Positions 6,733 to 14,720 of a stretch of DNA of 23,949 bases are shown here, piece after piece (the first letter of the stretch is position 1; each line of letters starts with the position of its first letter). Source of the stretch: Euryarchaeota archaeon UBA124 (GTDB lineage: Archaea > Thermoplasmatota > Poseidoniia > Poseidoniales > Poseidoniaceae); assembly GCA_002502215.1 (NCBI GenBank), contig DAPT01000091.1, forward strand, positions 1 through 23,949. The letters run 5' to 3'. The notes beneath the pieces were generated by a model, which was not told the DNA's origin, ran no database searches, and worked only from the letters and a program-made list of their open reading frames with translations. The position numbers and the translations under genes were made by a program.

Positions 6733-9700
6733 TTACTGCGGTTGTTCGTATGCAACCCACTGATTCGCCTGCGGGTCGAGATAGAACAGGGAGCCATCGT
6801 CTTGGCGTAACCATCGGACACCGTTTTCTTCCCATTCCTGATTGGCAGGTGCAGGTTCAGTACTATCTGTTGATTGTTGCTCAAGCATTTGGGTCTCCAT
6901 TTGTCCCTCAACCGCAGGGTTTTGTGAGAATGGGCTGACTCCTTCAACACCCATCATGTTGTTCCTACGCATCGTGCCAAGACCGGCAAGTGCGCCAAGC
7001 ACAAGAATCGCTACGAGTGTGTAAATTAAGAAGCCACTACCACCGCTTTCAGCCTCAGCCATGGTTTGTGAAGGATCGTCAGGATATGCATCCTGTTTGT
7101 TGGGTACGCCATCTCCATCAGAGTCTTCCCATTCCTCAGAATCAAGTGGGAATGCATCGATAAGATCATTGTAACCATCTTGGTCAGAATCGTATTGTTC
7201 GAGGGCGCAACCGTCGTCATCGGCTATGCTGGTCGCGTTCGTCTCAGGACAATCATCACGATTGTCCAACACACCATCGTTATCCGAGTCCCGTTGACTT
7301 GAAACACAACCATCTGTATCGAGCGAAGGATCTGGGTTCGTCATCGGACAGAGGTCATTGGCATTGCTGATGGTGTCGCCATCATCATCCAGTTGACTTG
7401 CTGAACAACCTTCTGCGTCTGGAGCTTCACCAACAGGCGTAGCAGGACATACGTCTTCATCGTTGAAAATGAGGTCGTTGTCATCGTCCAATTGCGACGA
7501 ACTGCAGCCGTTCTCATCGACCAAAGCGAGGGGAGCCGTTCCTGCGCATGTGTCAACCTCGTCGGATACGCCATCGTTGTCACTGTCTTTTTGACTCTCT
7601 GCGCATCCTACTTCATCGACGGTTTTTCCTTCTGGTGTGTTGAAGCATAGGTCGTCGCTATCGGCAACTTGGTCGTTGTCTTGGTCTCGTTCCTCAGCCG
7701 AACATCCGAAGATGTTTGCAGCGCTGCCAACAGGCGTGGTAGGACATTGGTCAATGTCATCAGGAATACCGTCTGCATCGCTGTCTTTCTCAGAATCTGC
7801 ACATCCATTTGAATCAACGGTCGAACCAAGCGGAGTCGCTTTGCAATCGTCATAAGCATCTTTTACACCGTCCAAATCGCCGTCAAGTTCGGTGTTTGAA
7901 CATCCGTTGAAATCGACGGACTCTCCAGTGGGTGTATTTGGACAAACATCGAGGTCATTGCTTACCCCGTCTCCATCACCATCAAGCTGATTATCAGCGC
8001 ATCCAGTCGAATCTACTGTTTGACCAAATTGAGTGTTCGGGCACAGATCTGGGTTGTTCCCGTTGGCGTTGTCACCGTACCCATCACCGTCATCATCGCT
8101 CCACTGTGTGCTGTCGTTCGGGAACTTGTCAGCGTTTGTTCCTCCTTGATTGTCACCGTATCCATCACCGTCGGTATCGGCCCATTGAGAACCATCCGTG
8201 GGGAAAGCATCAGGATCGTTTCCTGCCTGATTGTCACCGTATCCATCGAAATCCTGGTCAGCCCATTGCGTTCCATCGGTTGGGAAGCGATCTCCGTTGT
8301 TGCCATTGCGGTTGTCACCGTATCCATCGCCATCGGAATCTGCCCACTGTGTAGCATCGGTCGGGAATGCATCTGGATTCGTTCCATTCGGGTTATCGCC
8401 GAATCCATCGCCATCGGAATCTGCCCACTGTGTCCCGTCAGTAGGGAATGCATCACCGTTGGTACCCGTCGAATTATCTCCAAAGCCATCACCATCAGAA
8501 TCAGCCCATTGCGAAGGATCATTCACCCACAAATCAGGGTTGTTTCCGCCTGCGTTGTCACCGTACCCATCACCGTCTGCATCGTTCCATTGCGTAGCAT
8601 CTGTAGGGAATGCATCAGGATAGGATCCATTTGCATTATCTCCGTATCCATCTCCGTCTTGGTCGGACCACTGCGTACCATCACTTGGGAAGGCATCGGA
8701 ATTGTTTCCATTCAGATTGTCTCCGTAACCATCGCCATCCTGGTCGGACCATTGGGATGAATCGTTCACGAAGTCATCCAAATCATCGTTGACACCATCA
8801 CCGTCGGTGTCTCGTTGATTGGCCGCACAACCGTATTGGTCAACCATGGCTCCTGCTGGACTGGAAGGGCATAGATCCAATTCATTTGCAACACCGTCGA
8901 AATCTGAATCGAAGATGAGCGAAAAGCACAGAATGTCTCCAATGCGCTGTGTTCCATCCGCCTCATACAGTTCTGCAAAGGCACAATATGTTCCAGATGT
9001 TGTTGGGGTTGTGTAGTTCCATGTCCCAAGACTCATTCCTTGGTAGGTAGCAGTTACCGTTGTTAGCGGCGATTGCGCAACGGTTGCATTCCCCGAGTCG
9101 AGAATCTTGATTCGATAGTCGTATGTGTCACCAACGACGAGATCGAGTCCACGTATGGTTACGTCGTTTGTTGTTGCGTTCACACTCGAGGATGCGCTGC
9201 TGATAACAATGGAAGGAAGTTGCGGAATGAAGAAGTCATCACCAAATGCACTGAAATTTTCATTGTTCTCGAGATTGATGACCGTTCCATTCAAACTCAA
9301 TACACCGACAAAACCATGGATGTTCGATGTGGTTGGTCCAGCCCAGGTGATGTTGTAGTCTCGGGTTTCACTTTGGGCTGTAAAGGTGTACACCTGTTCA
9401 TCGATAACGGACACGTTCAATCCAGCAACAACACTGTTGTTGTTTGCATAGTAAGCTGTCAAAAAGTTACTTTCATCGTACACCATCCACGTGAGATTGT
9501 ACGAGGTTCCAATGCTCAGATTGGTGAGATTAATTTCTCCGGTTGTTGATGATGTTGCCTCGATGGCCAGCATATCGATATTCAGTTGATCAGATCCTGT
9601 AGCGATGAGATTTCCACTTGCATCGTAGAGGAGGGTGACAATCTCAACGGTGGATTGATTTCGCTCGTATGTGTAGTTGATACCATAGCCGTAGGTTGAG

Positions 9701-10461
9701 GAATTTGAGGAATTGAATGTACCGTTGCCCAGACTGTACGATGTGGAGGTATTGCCAATCATATTCTGCGTAAGTACGGTCGTGTGGTTGTAGGTTGTAT
9801 TGGATTGCAATCCGGCAAACGAAACGCTTGCATTTGTGCTGTTGATGATGTTAACATACACCAATTCGAGGCTTTGACTACCCCCTGGGTTATCCGTTTC
9901 AATCGTGATGTTGTATGTAATCGGATTAACGGTACCAGTGAACATGAAAGGGTAGACATTCACGTAGGACGTGATGTTTTGCGTTGCTAGTACAGACAAG
10001 TATTCGTTGTCTGTGGTTGATGAACCAAAATCAAGTATTGCGCCTGTTGAATCATCCCAATCAACGTCGACGTCTTGAATAGCGTCAGAAAATGTCACAT
10101 TGACGTAGTAGGTTACGCCCGTTACCAATTGTATTTCGAAGTAGTCGAGATCGCTTGAGTTGTGCAACGAGAGGTCGGTGCATGTCACAGGTAAATTACT
10201 CGCCTGAGTTGCTGTTGCAGGAGCGTCGTTTACCTCAAGAACATCTGAAACGATGGAACCTGTTGCGTTGGTGCCACCACCCAAGCAAGGATTTGGAATT
10301 CCGGATGTTGAATTGTTTCGTGCTGCTGGGCTACTCGCCTCAACCTTTTCTTCGGTAATCAACATCGATGGTGTTGACATTGAAAGGGATAATGAGCACA
10401 ACATGAGTGTGGTAAAAATCACCAAAACTTTCTGAGAAATGGCCTTCTGTTCTCCGGACAT
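6733..10461 (-). CDS. Giant secreted, membrane-anchored thrombospondin type-3 calcium-repeat protein
   Basis: This is a cell-surface protein of 1242 residues. An N-terminal signal peptide (about 1-32, VLVIFTTLMLCSLSLS) is followed by a pre-peptidase C-terminal-like beta domain (about 85-195) and Ig-like/fibronectin-like regions rich in N-glycosylation sequons (200-500). Nine tandem 27-residue units with the core QWxDxDGDGYGDN (565-807) come next, and then cysteine-paired TSP3 repeats of the DxDxDGxxDxxDxCPxTPxGxxVDxxGC kind (about 808-1125). A single membrane helix (about 1143-1164) and a ~78-residue cytoplasmic tail with spaced tryptophans and tyrosines end the protein. Asp-rich loops should bind many Ca2+ ions, giving a rigid stalk. 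The start at 10461 has TATA-like sequence ~22-30 nt upstream and no ribosome binding site. Such proteins are common in marine Group II archaea; the ligand is unknown. Confidence 0.9.
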   Translation of the reverse strand: MSGEQKAISQKVLVIFTTLMLCSLSLSMSTPSMLITEEKVEASSPAARNNSTSGIPNPCLGGGTNATGSIVSDVLEVNDAPATATQASNLPVTCTDLSLHNSSDLDYFEIQLVTGVTYYVNVTFSDAIQDVDVDWDDSTGAILDFGSSTTDNEYLSVLATQNITSYVNVYPFMFTGTVNPITYNITIETDNPGGSQSLELVYVNIINSTNASVSFAGLQSNTTYNHTTVLTQNMIGNTSTSYSLGNGTFNSSNSSTYGYGINYTYERNQSTVEIVTLLYDASGNLIATGSDQLNIDMLAIEATSSTTGEINLTNLSIGTSYNLTWMVYDESNFLTAYYANNNSVVAGLNVSVIDEQVYTFTAQSETRDYNITWAGPTTSNIHGFVGVLSLNGTVINLENNENFSAFGDDFFIPQLPSIVISSASSSVNATTNDVTIRGLDLVVGDTYDYRIKILDSGNATVAQSPLTTVTATYQGMSLGTWNYTTPTTSGTYCAFAELYEADGTQRIGDILCFSLIFDSDFDGVANELDLCPSSPAGAMVDQYGCAANQRDTDGDGVNDDLDDFVNDSSQWSDQDGDGYGDNLNGNNSDAFPSDGTQWSDQDGDGYGDNANGSYPDAFPTDATQWNDADGDGYGDNAGGNNPDLWVNDPSQWADSDGDGFGDNSTGTNGDAFPTDGTQWADSDGDGFGDNPNGTNPDAFPTDATQWADSDGDGYGDNRNGNNGDRFPTDGTQWADQDFDGYGDNQAGNDPDAFPTDGSQWADTDGDGYGDNQGGTNADKFPNDSTQWSDDDGDGYGDNANGNNPDLCPNTQFGQTVDSTGCADNQLDGDGDGVSNDLDVCPNTPTGESVDFNGCSNTELDGDLDGVKDAYDDCKATPLGSTVDSNGCADSEKDSDADGIPDDIDQCPTTPVGSAANIFGCSAEERDQDNDQVADSDDLCFNTPEGKTVDEVGCAESQKDSDNDGVSDEVDTCAGTAPLALVDENGCSSSQLDDDNDLIFNDEDVCPATPVGEAPDAEGCSASQLDDDGDTISNANDLCPMTNPDPSLDTDGCVSSQRDSDNDGVLDNRDDCPETNATSIADDDGCALEQYDSDQDGYNDLIDAFPLDSEEWEDSDGDGVPNKQDAYPDDPSQTMAEAESGGSGFLIYTLVAILVLGALAGLGTMRRNNMMGVEGVSPFSQNPAVEGQMETQMLEQQSTDSTEPAPANQEWEENGVRWLRQDDGSLFYLDPQANQWVAYEQPQ
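8041..8769 (-). repeat. Nine tandem 81-bp coding repeats (27-residue calcium units)
   Basis: The surface-protein gene contains nine consecutive 81-nt units in this interval. Each encodes a variant of (P/V)xDxxQWxDxDGDGYGDNxxGxNxD plus two residues. No unit is inserted or deleted, so 9 x 81 = 729 nt exactly fill the span. The protein motif is much better conserved than third codon positions, which suggests selection on the motif instead of very recent duplication. Unit 7 has DFDG in place of DGDG, and units 3, 4 and 9 have changed ends (DLW/VND/DLC) at array boundaries. Confidence 0.9.
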
Positions 10462-10482
10462 ATATGCAACAAGGCTTGGTTG

Positions 10483-10502
10483 CTTATGTATGTCACCCTT
10501 AA
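10483..10502 (-). promoter_or_regulatory. Candidate promoter of the calcium-repeat surface protein
   Basis: On the minus strand, TACATAAG (10483-10490) lies 22-29 nt before the ATG at 10461, the position expected for a leaderless archaeal promoter. A second TATA-like TTTAAG (10497-10502) lies further upstream, partly over the end of the preceding gene, and would give a ~13-nt leader. Confidence 0.4.
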
Positions 10503-10738
10503 ATCGCAGTTGGGGCTACGTGGCCGTCTTTTTTGTCATCAGGCTTTCGAACTCGAGACCAGACACCGTTCATCAGTTCTTCATGATGTTTCTGACAATA
10601 ATGGAACCGGCGGTACGCTTCTCGGAACGAATAGGCCTTCTTGCCTGTGGCTACGAGGTATCCTTCAGGGGAAAGTCGGGAAATGATAACCCCAACTTCA
10701 CCACATCCGGGAAAATCGCATGCCGGACCGTCGCTCAT
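10499..10738 (-). CDS. Small Cys/His (zinc-ribbon-like) protein
   Basis: This is an unrecognised 79-residue protein. It has an N-terminal CDFPGC pair (C7, C12) and a second group HYCQKHH (H46, C48, H51, H52), a layout that could bind one zinc ion. Between them lies a hydrophobic strand pattern (VGVIISRL, GYLVATGKK), and the C-terminus is basic. The ATG at 10738 has GAGAGGT about 8 nt upstream. It follows the biotin carrier gene after 39 nt on the same strand, so it could be the last gene of the carboxylase operon, but nothing ties it to that pathway. It may be a nucleic-acid-binding or structural zinc protein. Confidence 0.6.
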   Translation of the reverse strand: MSDGPACDFPGCGEVGVIISRLSPEGYLVATGKKAYSFREAYRRFHYCQKHHEELMNGVWSRVRKPDDKKDGHVAPTAI

Positions 10739-10777
10739 ATCAAGACCTCTCTTCCATACCTCTTGAACTGTTGCCCT

Positions 10778-11188
10778 TCAATCGTCATCATCGGTTGGTT
10801 TTGGTTCAATAACAACCAGTGGAACGTTTGCTTCAATCGCCTGTCCTTCTTCGCAAGCTACGTTGATCACTGTCCCATCAACGGGAGCCTGAATCTCATT
10901 TTGCATTTTCATTGCTTCAAGGATAAGAATGACTTGACCTTCTTGTACGATGTCACCTTCCTTAACTTCAACGGTTACAACCTTTCCAGGGATGCTGGCC
11001 GAGACTGTTCCAGATTTCTTCTTCTTGGCACCCCCTCCCCGACGGGCTCGAGGCGCTGCTTGCGCATTTGGAACTTCGACGGTAAAGGTCTGACCTTCGA
11101 CGGTTGCTTCGTACGTTCCATCATCGTTGAGGTTGACTTCAACTTCCAGTTCTTCACCGTTGACTTTGACTGTTCGCTTCACTGTCAT
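10778..11188 (-). CDS. Biotin carboxyl carrier protein of an acyl-CoA carboxylase
   Basis: It carries the carboxylated biotin between the biotin carboxylase and carboxyltransferase active sites. The protein has 136 residues. An N-terminal part (1-45) has the KRTVKVNGEELEVEV pattern seen in methylmalonyl-CoA/oxaloacetate decarboxylase-type carriers, a basic linker RARRGGGAKKKKSG (47-60) follows, and the lipoyl/biotinyl domain (61-130) carries the biotinylation motif EAMKM with K94 as the modified lysine. An acidic tail ends the protein. The start at 11188 has GGAGATGAT upstream and is 4 nt from the previous stop. It belongs to one operon with the 61-residue protein and the carboxyltransferase. 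No decarboxylase membrane subunit is seen, so a carboxylase role is favoured. Confidence 0.92.
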   Translation of the reverse strand: MTVKRTVKVNGEELEVEVNLNDDGTYEATVEGQTFTVEVPNAQAAPRARRGGGAKKKKSGTVSASIPGKVVTVEVKEGDIVQEGQVILILEAMKMQNEIQAPVDGTVINVACEEGQAIEANVPLVVIEPKPTDDDD

Positions 11189-11192
11189 CGTA

Positions 11193-11378
11193 TCATCTCC
11201 AAGGACTTCTGTTGCTCCTGTGATTCATGAGTGAAGAACGCCCCATGTTTATTCTTCGATGATCTTGTGACCATGCCTCGCCGCGTTGTCGTCCTCGTTG
11301 TGATGCATCATCTGCGCTTTCTAGAAGACTGAGAACCGCCGCTATTGCAGCCATTCTCCGGGTCGCTTCATCCGCCAT
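11193..11378 (-). CDS. Small accessory protein in the acyl-CoA carboxylase operon
   Basis: This is a 61-residue protein between the carboxyltransferase and biotin carrier genes. It has a short N-terminal helix ATRRMAAIAAVLSLLES, an Arg/Gln-rich middle, and a HRRINMGRSSLM segment. Small proteins with an 'AAIAA' helix and a late GR motif often sit in this position in archaeal and bacterial carboxylase operons and may help assembly, as epsilon-like subunits do. Start at 11378: GAGG lies next to the carboxyltransferase stop codon, 9 nt upstream, and the stop is 4 nt before the carrier start, so translation is tightly coupled. No transmembrane helix long enough for a classic OadG is seen. The role is inferred from position. 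Confidence 0.55.
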   Translation of the reverse strand: MADEATRRMAAIAAVLSLLESADDASQRGRQRGEAWSQDHRRINMGRSSLMNHRSNRSPWR

Positions 11379-11387
11379 TTCAATTCC

Positions 11388-12968
11388 TCACAACGGGATG
11401 TTTCCGTGCTTCTTTGCAGGACGTATCTCTTCTTTTTCCAACAGCATCAACAAGGCACGAGAAAGACGGGACCGTGTTTCACTTGGTTCGATGACATCGT
11501 CGATGTAACCCATCGCTGCTGCTTTGTATGGATTTGCAAATGTGTCCGTAAAGTCCGCAACCAGTCTTTCCCGTTCTTGCTCTTGATTGCGTGCATTCTT
11601 AATTCGCCGCCTGTGGATAATTTCCACAGCACCGTCGGCTCCCATAACAGCAAGTTCTGCACTTGGCCAAGCAACGTTGTAGTCGCCTCGTATGTGCTTT
11701 GATGACATAACATCGTAAGCTCCTCCGTAGGCTTTGCGCAGAATAACGGTCAGTTTAGGCACCGTCGCTTCTGCGTATGCATAGAGCAATTTTGCACCGT
11801 GACGAATGATTCCACCCCACTCTTGATTGGTCCCTGGAAGGAAACCTGGTACATCCTCGAAGGTGAGAATTGGAATGTTAAATGCATCACAGAACCGGAC
11901 GAAGCGGGCAGCCTTGTCGCTTGCATCGATGTCAAGGCAACCTGCCAACACTTTGGGTTGGTTGGCTACAACACCTACCGTATGCCCAGCAAGGTGGCCA
12001 AACCCACAAACAATGTTCATTGCATAATCGGCTTGAACTTCCAAAAAGCCACCATCGTCGAGAACTTCTCGAACGACGTCGGTGACATCGTACGGTTTGT
12101 TGGTATCCTCGGGAATCATATTGTCCAAGGCATCACAGATTCGATCAGGGCTATCGGAGGTTTTGCGAACAGGAGCTCTGTCCATGTTGTTCGAAGGGAA
12201 CATATCGCAAAGGTCTCGTGCAAGTTGGATTGCAGCGTCATCGCTGTCGGCTGTGAAGTGCGAGACGCCCGACTTTGAAGCATGCGTCATCGCACCACCG
12301 AGATCTTCAAAGGAAACAACTTCATTGGTCACTGTTTTGATGACTTCTGGACCTGTGATGAACATGTGTGCTGTTTTGTCGACCATAATGACGAAATCAG
12401 TAATGGCAGGACTGTACACTGCACCACCTGCGCAGGGCCCCATTATCACGCTGATTTGCGGTACAACCCCAGATGCTCGAACATTGCGAAAGAAAATTTC
12501 TGCATAGGAACCCAAAGATGCAACACCTTCCTGAATTCGTGCCCCACCTGAATCGTTCAAACCGATTACAGGCCGTCCGGTTTTCAAGGCCATGTCAAGA
12601 ACCTTGCAAATCTTGAGTCCATGCATTTCTCCTAGTGAGCCGCCATAAACAGTGAAATCTTGAGCGAAAGCAAAGACTTCTCGACCGTTGATTTTCCCGT
12701 GACCTGTAACAACACCGTCACCAGGGATGACGTTCTTATCCATGTCGAAGTCCCGACAACGGTGCTCAACAAGTGCATCGATTTCTTGGAAGGTGCCCTC
12801 ATCAAGCAATATTTCGAGGCGTTCACGAGCGGTCATTTTCCCGCGATTATGCTGTGCATCGATTCGTGTTTGGCCCCCTCCAGCTTCACTTCGAGCCTTT
12901 CGAGCGCGTAGGTCATTGAGACGTTGTTCTGTGGACGACACACTTCTCACCGATACACGGTTGGGCAT
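11388..12968 (-). CDS. pccB: Acyl-CoA (propionyl-CoA/methylmalonyl-CoA) carboxyltransferase beta subunit
   Basis: It transfers CO2 from carboxybiotin to an acyl-CoA, most likely propionyl-CoA to give methylmalonyl-CoA. The protein has 526 residues, normal for the PccB/MmdA family. The N-terminal crotonase-like half contains NDSGGARIQEGVASLGSYAE and the oxyanion-hole region IMGPCAGGAVYSPA. The C-terminal half contains EDVPGFLPGTNQEWGGIIRHGAKLLYAYAEA and the Ala/Gly-rich RKAYGGAYDVMSSKHI segment. The operon continues with the small protein and biotin carrier. The biotin carboxylase subunit is not in the window. The carboxylated acyl group (acetyl versus propionyl) cannot be fixed from sequence alone, but nearby methylmalonyl-CoA mutase genes favour propionyl-CoA. 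The acyltransferase gene ends 45 nt upstream. Confidence 0.94.
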   Translation of the reverse strand: MPNRVSVRSVSSTEQRLNDLRARKARSEAGGGQTRIDAQHNRGKMTARERLEILLDEGTFQEIDALVEHRCRDFDMDKNVIPGDGVVTGHGKINGREVFAFAQDFTVYGGSLGEMHGLKICKVLDMALKTGRPVIGLNDSGGARIQEGVASLGSYAEIFFRNVRASGVVPQISVIMGPCAGGAVYSPAITDFVIMVDKTAHMFITGPEVIKTVTNEVVSFEDLGGAMTHASKSGVSHFTADSDDAAIQLARDLCDMFPSNNMDRAPVRKTSDSPDRICDALDNMIPEDTNKPYDVTDVVREVLDDGGFLEVQADYAMNIVCGFGHLAGHTVGVVANQPKVLAGCLDIDASDKAARFVRFCDAFNIPILTFEDVPGFLPGTNQEWGGIIRHGAKLLYAYAEATVPKLTVILRKAYGGAYDVMSSKHIRGDYNVAWPSAELAVMGADGAVEIIHRRRIKNARNQEQERERLVADFTDTFANPYKAAAMGYIDDVIEPSETRSRLSRALLMLLEKEEIRPAKKHGNIPL

Positions 12969-13013
12969 AACGCCCTTATTCGTTGCCCTTCACAAAATCC
13001 GAATGCATCGACC

Positions 13014-14642
13014 TTAGGACGCTCGGGTTCGAACCATTTCCCAATCATCTTTGCCGATGGGAGGCTCATTCCAATCTGGGTCCCCTGGAAGAACCAAACC
13101 ACTCCCAATCGAGGCCATTTCAGTCGCTATTGACCGGTGCGAGTGGATGAGTGAATCCCATTCGATTTGGCCACTGCGTAATTTGAACCACAAGCGGAGA
13201 TTTTTCCAAGATTTGCTTAATCGCTGGTACAACTTTAGATGCAACCTGGCAGAAACTGGCCACCAAAGCAAAAGGATAGCCGATACCAACGGCCACGGAA
13301 TTGCTGCAAGCACGGGCAAAATCATTCCAGGGAGTTTGAAATCCTGGAGAGGCGAGGATACAGAGGCAATAAACCATCCAAGTGAGACAGCACAAAACAG
13401 CCACCAAATCGGATACAACCCAATGGAATAGAGCAGTTTCATGGAGCCGATTCCGGCTTTATTTTCTTCTTTGCGTGCCTTCCTGGCGACGAACATACGG
13501 ACGAACAGATAGGGCGCACCTGTTGCGATCATTGCAGACCAAGTGACGAAACCAAGCATCCATGACGCCGACCAAACCCAAAACGCGAAATTTTTGACGA
13601 AGGCTTTCTTTGAGATCTTTTTTTCACGGTCTTGTAATTCCCACGAGCGGAGTTGGATTCGTTCCATTTCTTCGTGATGGGATTTGAATTTGGTTTCGAT
13701 CTCTTCCGTGCGCTGCGGGTCATGGACCGAGAAATATTGCCAAGCCGCCCGAACACGCCGAGAACCCATTACGGCTTCGTTGTAGCCAATTTTGGAAACA
13801 TTCTCTCCACTGCGAATGGTATGAATCATCCTTCTCGCACGCCAAACAAGTTCCCTGTCTTCCCATGACTCTTGTGCGTGACTGATGCGATTGATTTCTG
13901 TTTGCAGCGTTGAGGTGACTTGACGGCACCATGCTCTGTCATGAGCGACATCTCCGTGTTCGACGAGTTCTTCTTGCGTCGGTTTGGGAGCTCCTTCCCT
14001 GTTTGGCATAGGTGGTGTCTCAACGGCACGGTTGATCTGCATACTCACGCGTTCACGAAACCTATGCTGATCGCTGTAATGAAGTCCTATTGGTACGATG
14101 TTGGGGGCGGGTTTACCGCCCTTGTTTGCTCTGCGATGTGCTTCGAGCAGTATCCGTGCCGCTCCTGTTTTCAATTCGACAGCGTAAGCCTCTGTGTGAC
14201 TCATACCTTCTGGAAAGATGACGATTCGCTCACCGTTGGCAACGAGTTCTGCTAATGTATCGACAAGTTTGGAATTGGCTTTCTTTCGTTCCTCTGGAGA
14301 CGCATCCGAATCCTGTGAGCGCTGAACTGGCTGGACATTTATCCACTTCATAATCCGTGATAAGATGGGTATGTTGAACAGCGTCGACTTTGCAGTAAAG
14401 GTCAATCCACCCGGCAAGGCTGCCATCATTAGCATTGGATCTATCAATCCTCCAGGATGCCATGCCGTGTAAATAATTCCTCCTTCCTCCGGAAGCGTGT
14501 CGACATCTACGGTTGAAATCTCTCGAAACCATGTTTCCATGATTGCTCGGTTGACTCTTCGCACACGCAAATATCCTTTGCTGGGTTGCAGATGAAGCGG
14601 GTCGCTATCCCAAGGCATGGTTCCGGACGGTAGAACTGACAT
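13014..14642 (-). CDS. PlsC-fold acyltransferase resembling eukaryotic-type glycerol-3-phosphate acyltransferase
   Basis: It probably transfers a fatty acyl group to glycerol-3-phosphate or a similar acceptor. The protein has 542 residues. An N-terminal acyltransferase domain (about 20-240) has the catalytic motif AWHPGGLID (H62 and D68, five residues between), the conserved IFPEGMSH (142-149) and VPIGLHY (183-189). The HX5D spacing and the FPEGxSH...LKTGAARI...VPIGLHY order resemble yeast Gpt2/Sct1-type enzymes more than bacterial PlsC (HX4D). A helical linker and four to five hydrophobic segments (about 360-470) follow, then a soluble tail. GGGGATGAT precedes the ATG at 14642. Fatty-acyl ester lipids are not expected in classical archaea, although bacterial-type lipid genes have been reported in Marine Group II. 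The acceptor is uncertain. Confidence 0.8.
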   Translation of the reverse strand: MSVLPSGTMPWDSDPLHLQPSKGYLRVRRVNRAIMETWFREISTVDVDTLPEEGGIIYTAWHPGGLIDPMLMMAALPGGLTFTAKSTLFNIPILSRIMKWINVQPVQRSQDSDASPEERKKANSKLVDTLAELVANGERIVIFPEGMSHTEAYAVELKTGAARILLEAHRRANKGGKPAPNIVPIGLHYSDQHRFRERVSMQINRAVETPPMPNREGAPKPTQEELVEHGDVAHDRAWCRQVTSTLQTEINRISHAQESWEDRELVWRARRMIHTIRSGENVSKIGYNEAVMGSRRVRAAWQYFSVHDPQRTEEIETKFKSHHEEMERIQLRSWELQDREKKISKKAFVKNFAFWVWSASWMLGFVTWSAMIATGAPYLFVRMFVARKARKEENKAGIGSMKLLYSIGLYPIWWLFCAVSLGWFIASVSSPLQDFKLPGMILPVLAAIPWPLVSAILLLWWPVSARLHLKLYQRLSKSWKNLRLWFKLRSGQIEWDSLIHSHRSIATEMASIGSGLVLPGDPDWNEPPIGKDDWEMVRTRAS

Positions 14643-14690
14643 TTGATATCATCCCCGAATTGTTGAGCATTGTATGAATTCCAACGACTC

Positions 14691-14698
14691 TTTCATAA
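14691..14698 (+). promoter_or_regulatory. Candidate TATA box for the mutase B12-binding subunit gene
   Basis: TTTCATAA lies 23-30 nt before the ATG at 14721, within the 78-nt spacer to the divergent acyltransferase gene. No ribosome binding site precedes that ATG, in line with a leaderless transcript. Confidence 0.35.
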
Positions 14699-14720
14699 CC
14701 ATCAGTCGATTCCTCCGAAC

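Noticed and set aside
8020..8760. Long plus-strand frame of 246 codons with repeated hydrophobic Val/Ile/Ser pattern
   Set aside because: It is the antisense image of the 81-bp calcium-repeat array; its periodicity comes from the real minus-strand gene, and it has no ribosome binding site or known family.
8041..8769. CRISPR-like array because of regular repeats
   Set aside because: The 81-bp units are contiguous, in frame, and encode a calcium-binding motif without spacers.
10439..11230. Plus-strand frame of 263 codons across the biotin carrier region
   Set aside because: It runs antisense to three well-supported genes and has Cys/Trp/Phe-rich composition typical of a shadow frame.
13021..13040. 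GGGTTCGAACC, which resembles a tRNA T-loop
   Set aside because: Neither strand gives a paired T-stem, acceptor stem or anticodon arm; it is the coding end of the acyltransferase gene (VRTRAS).
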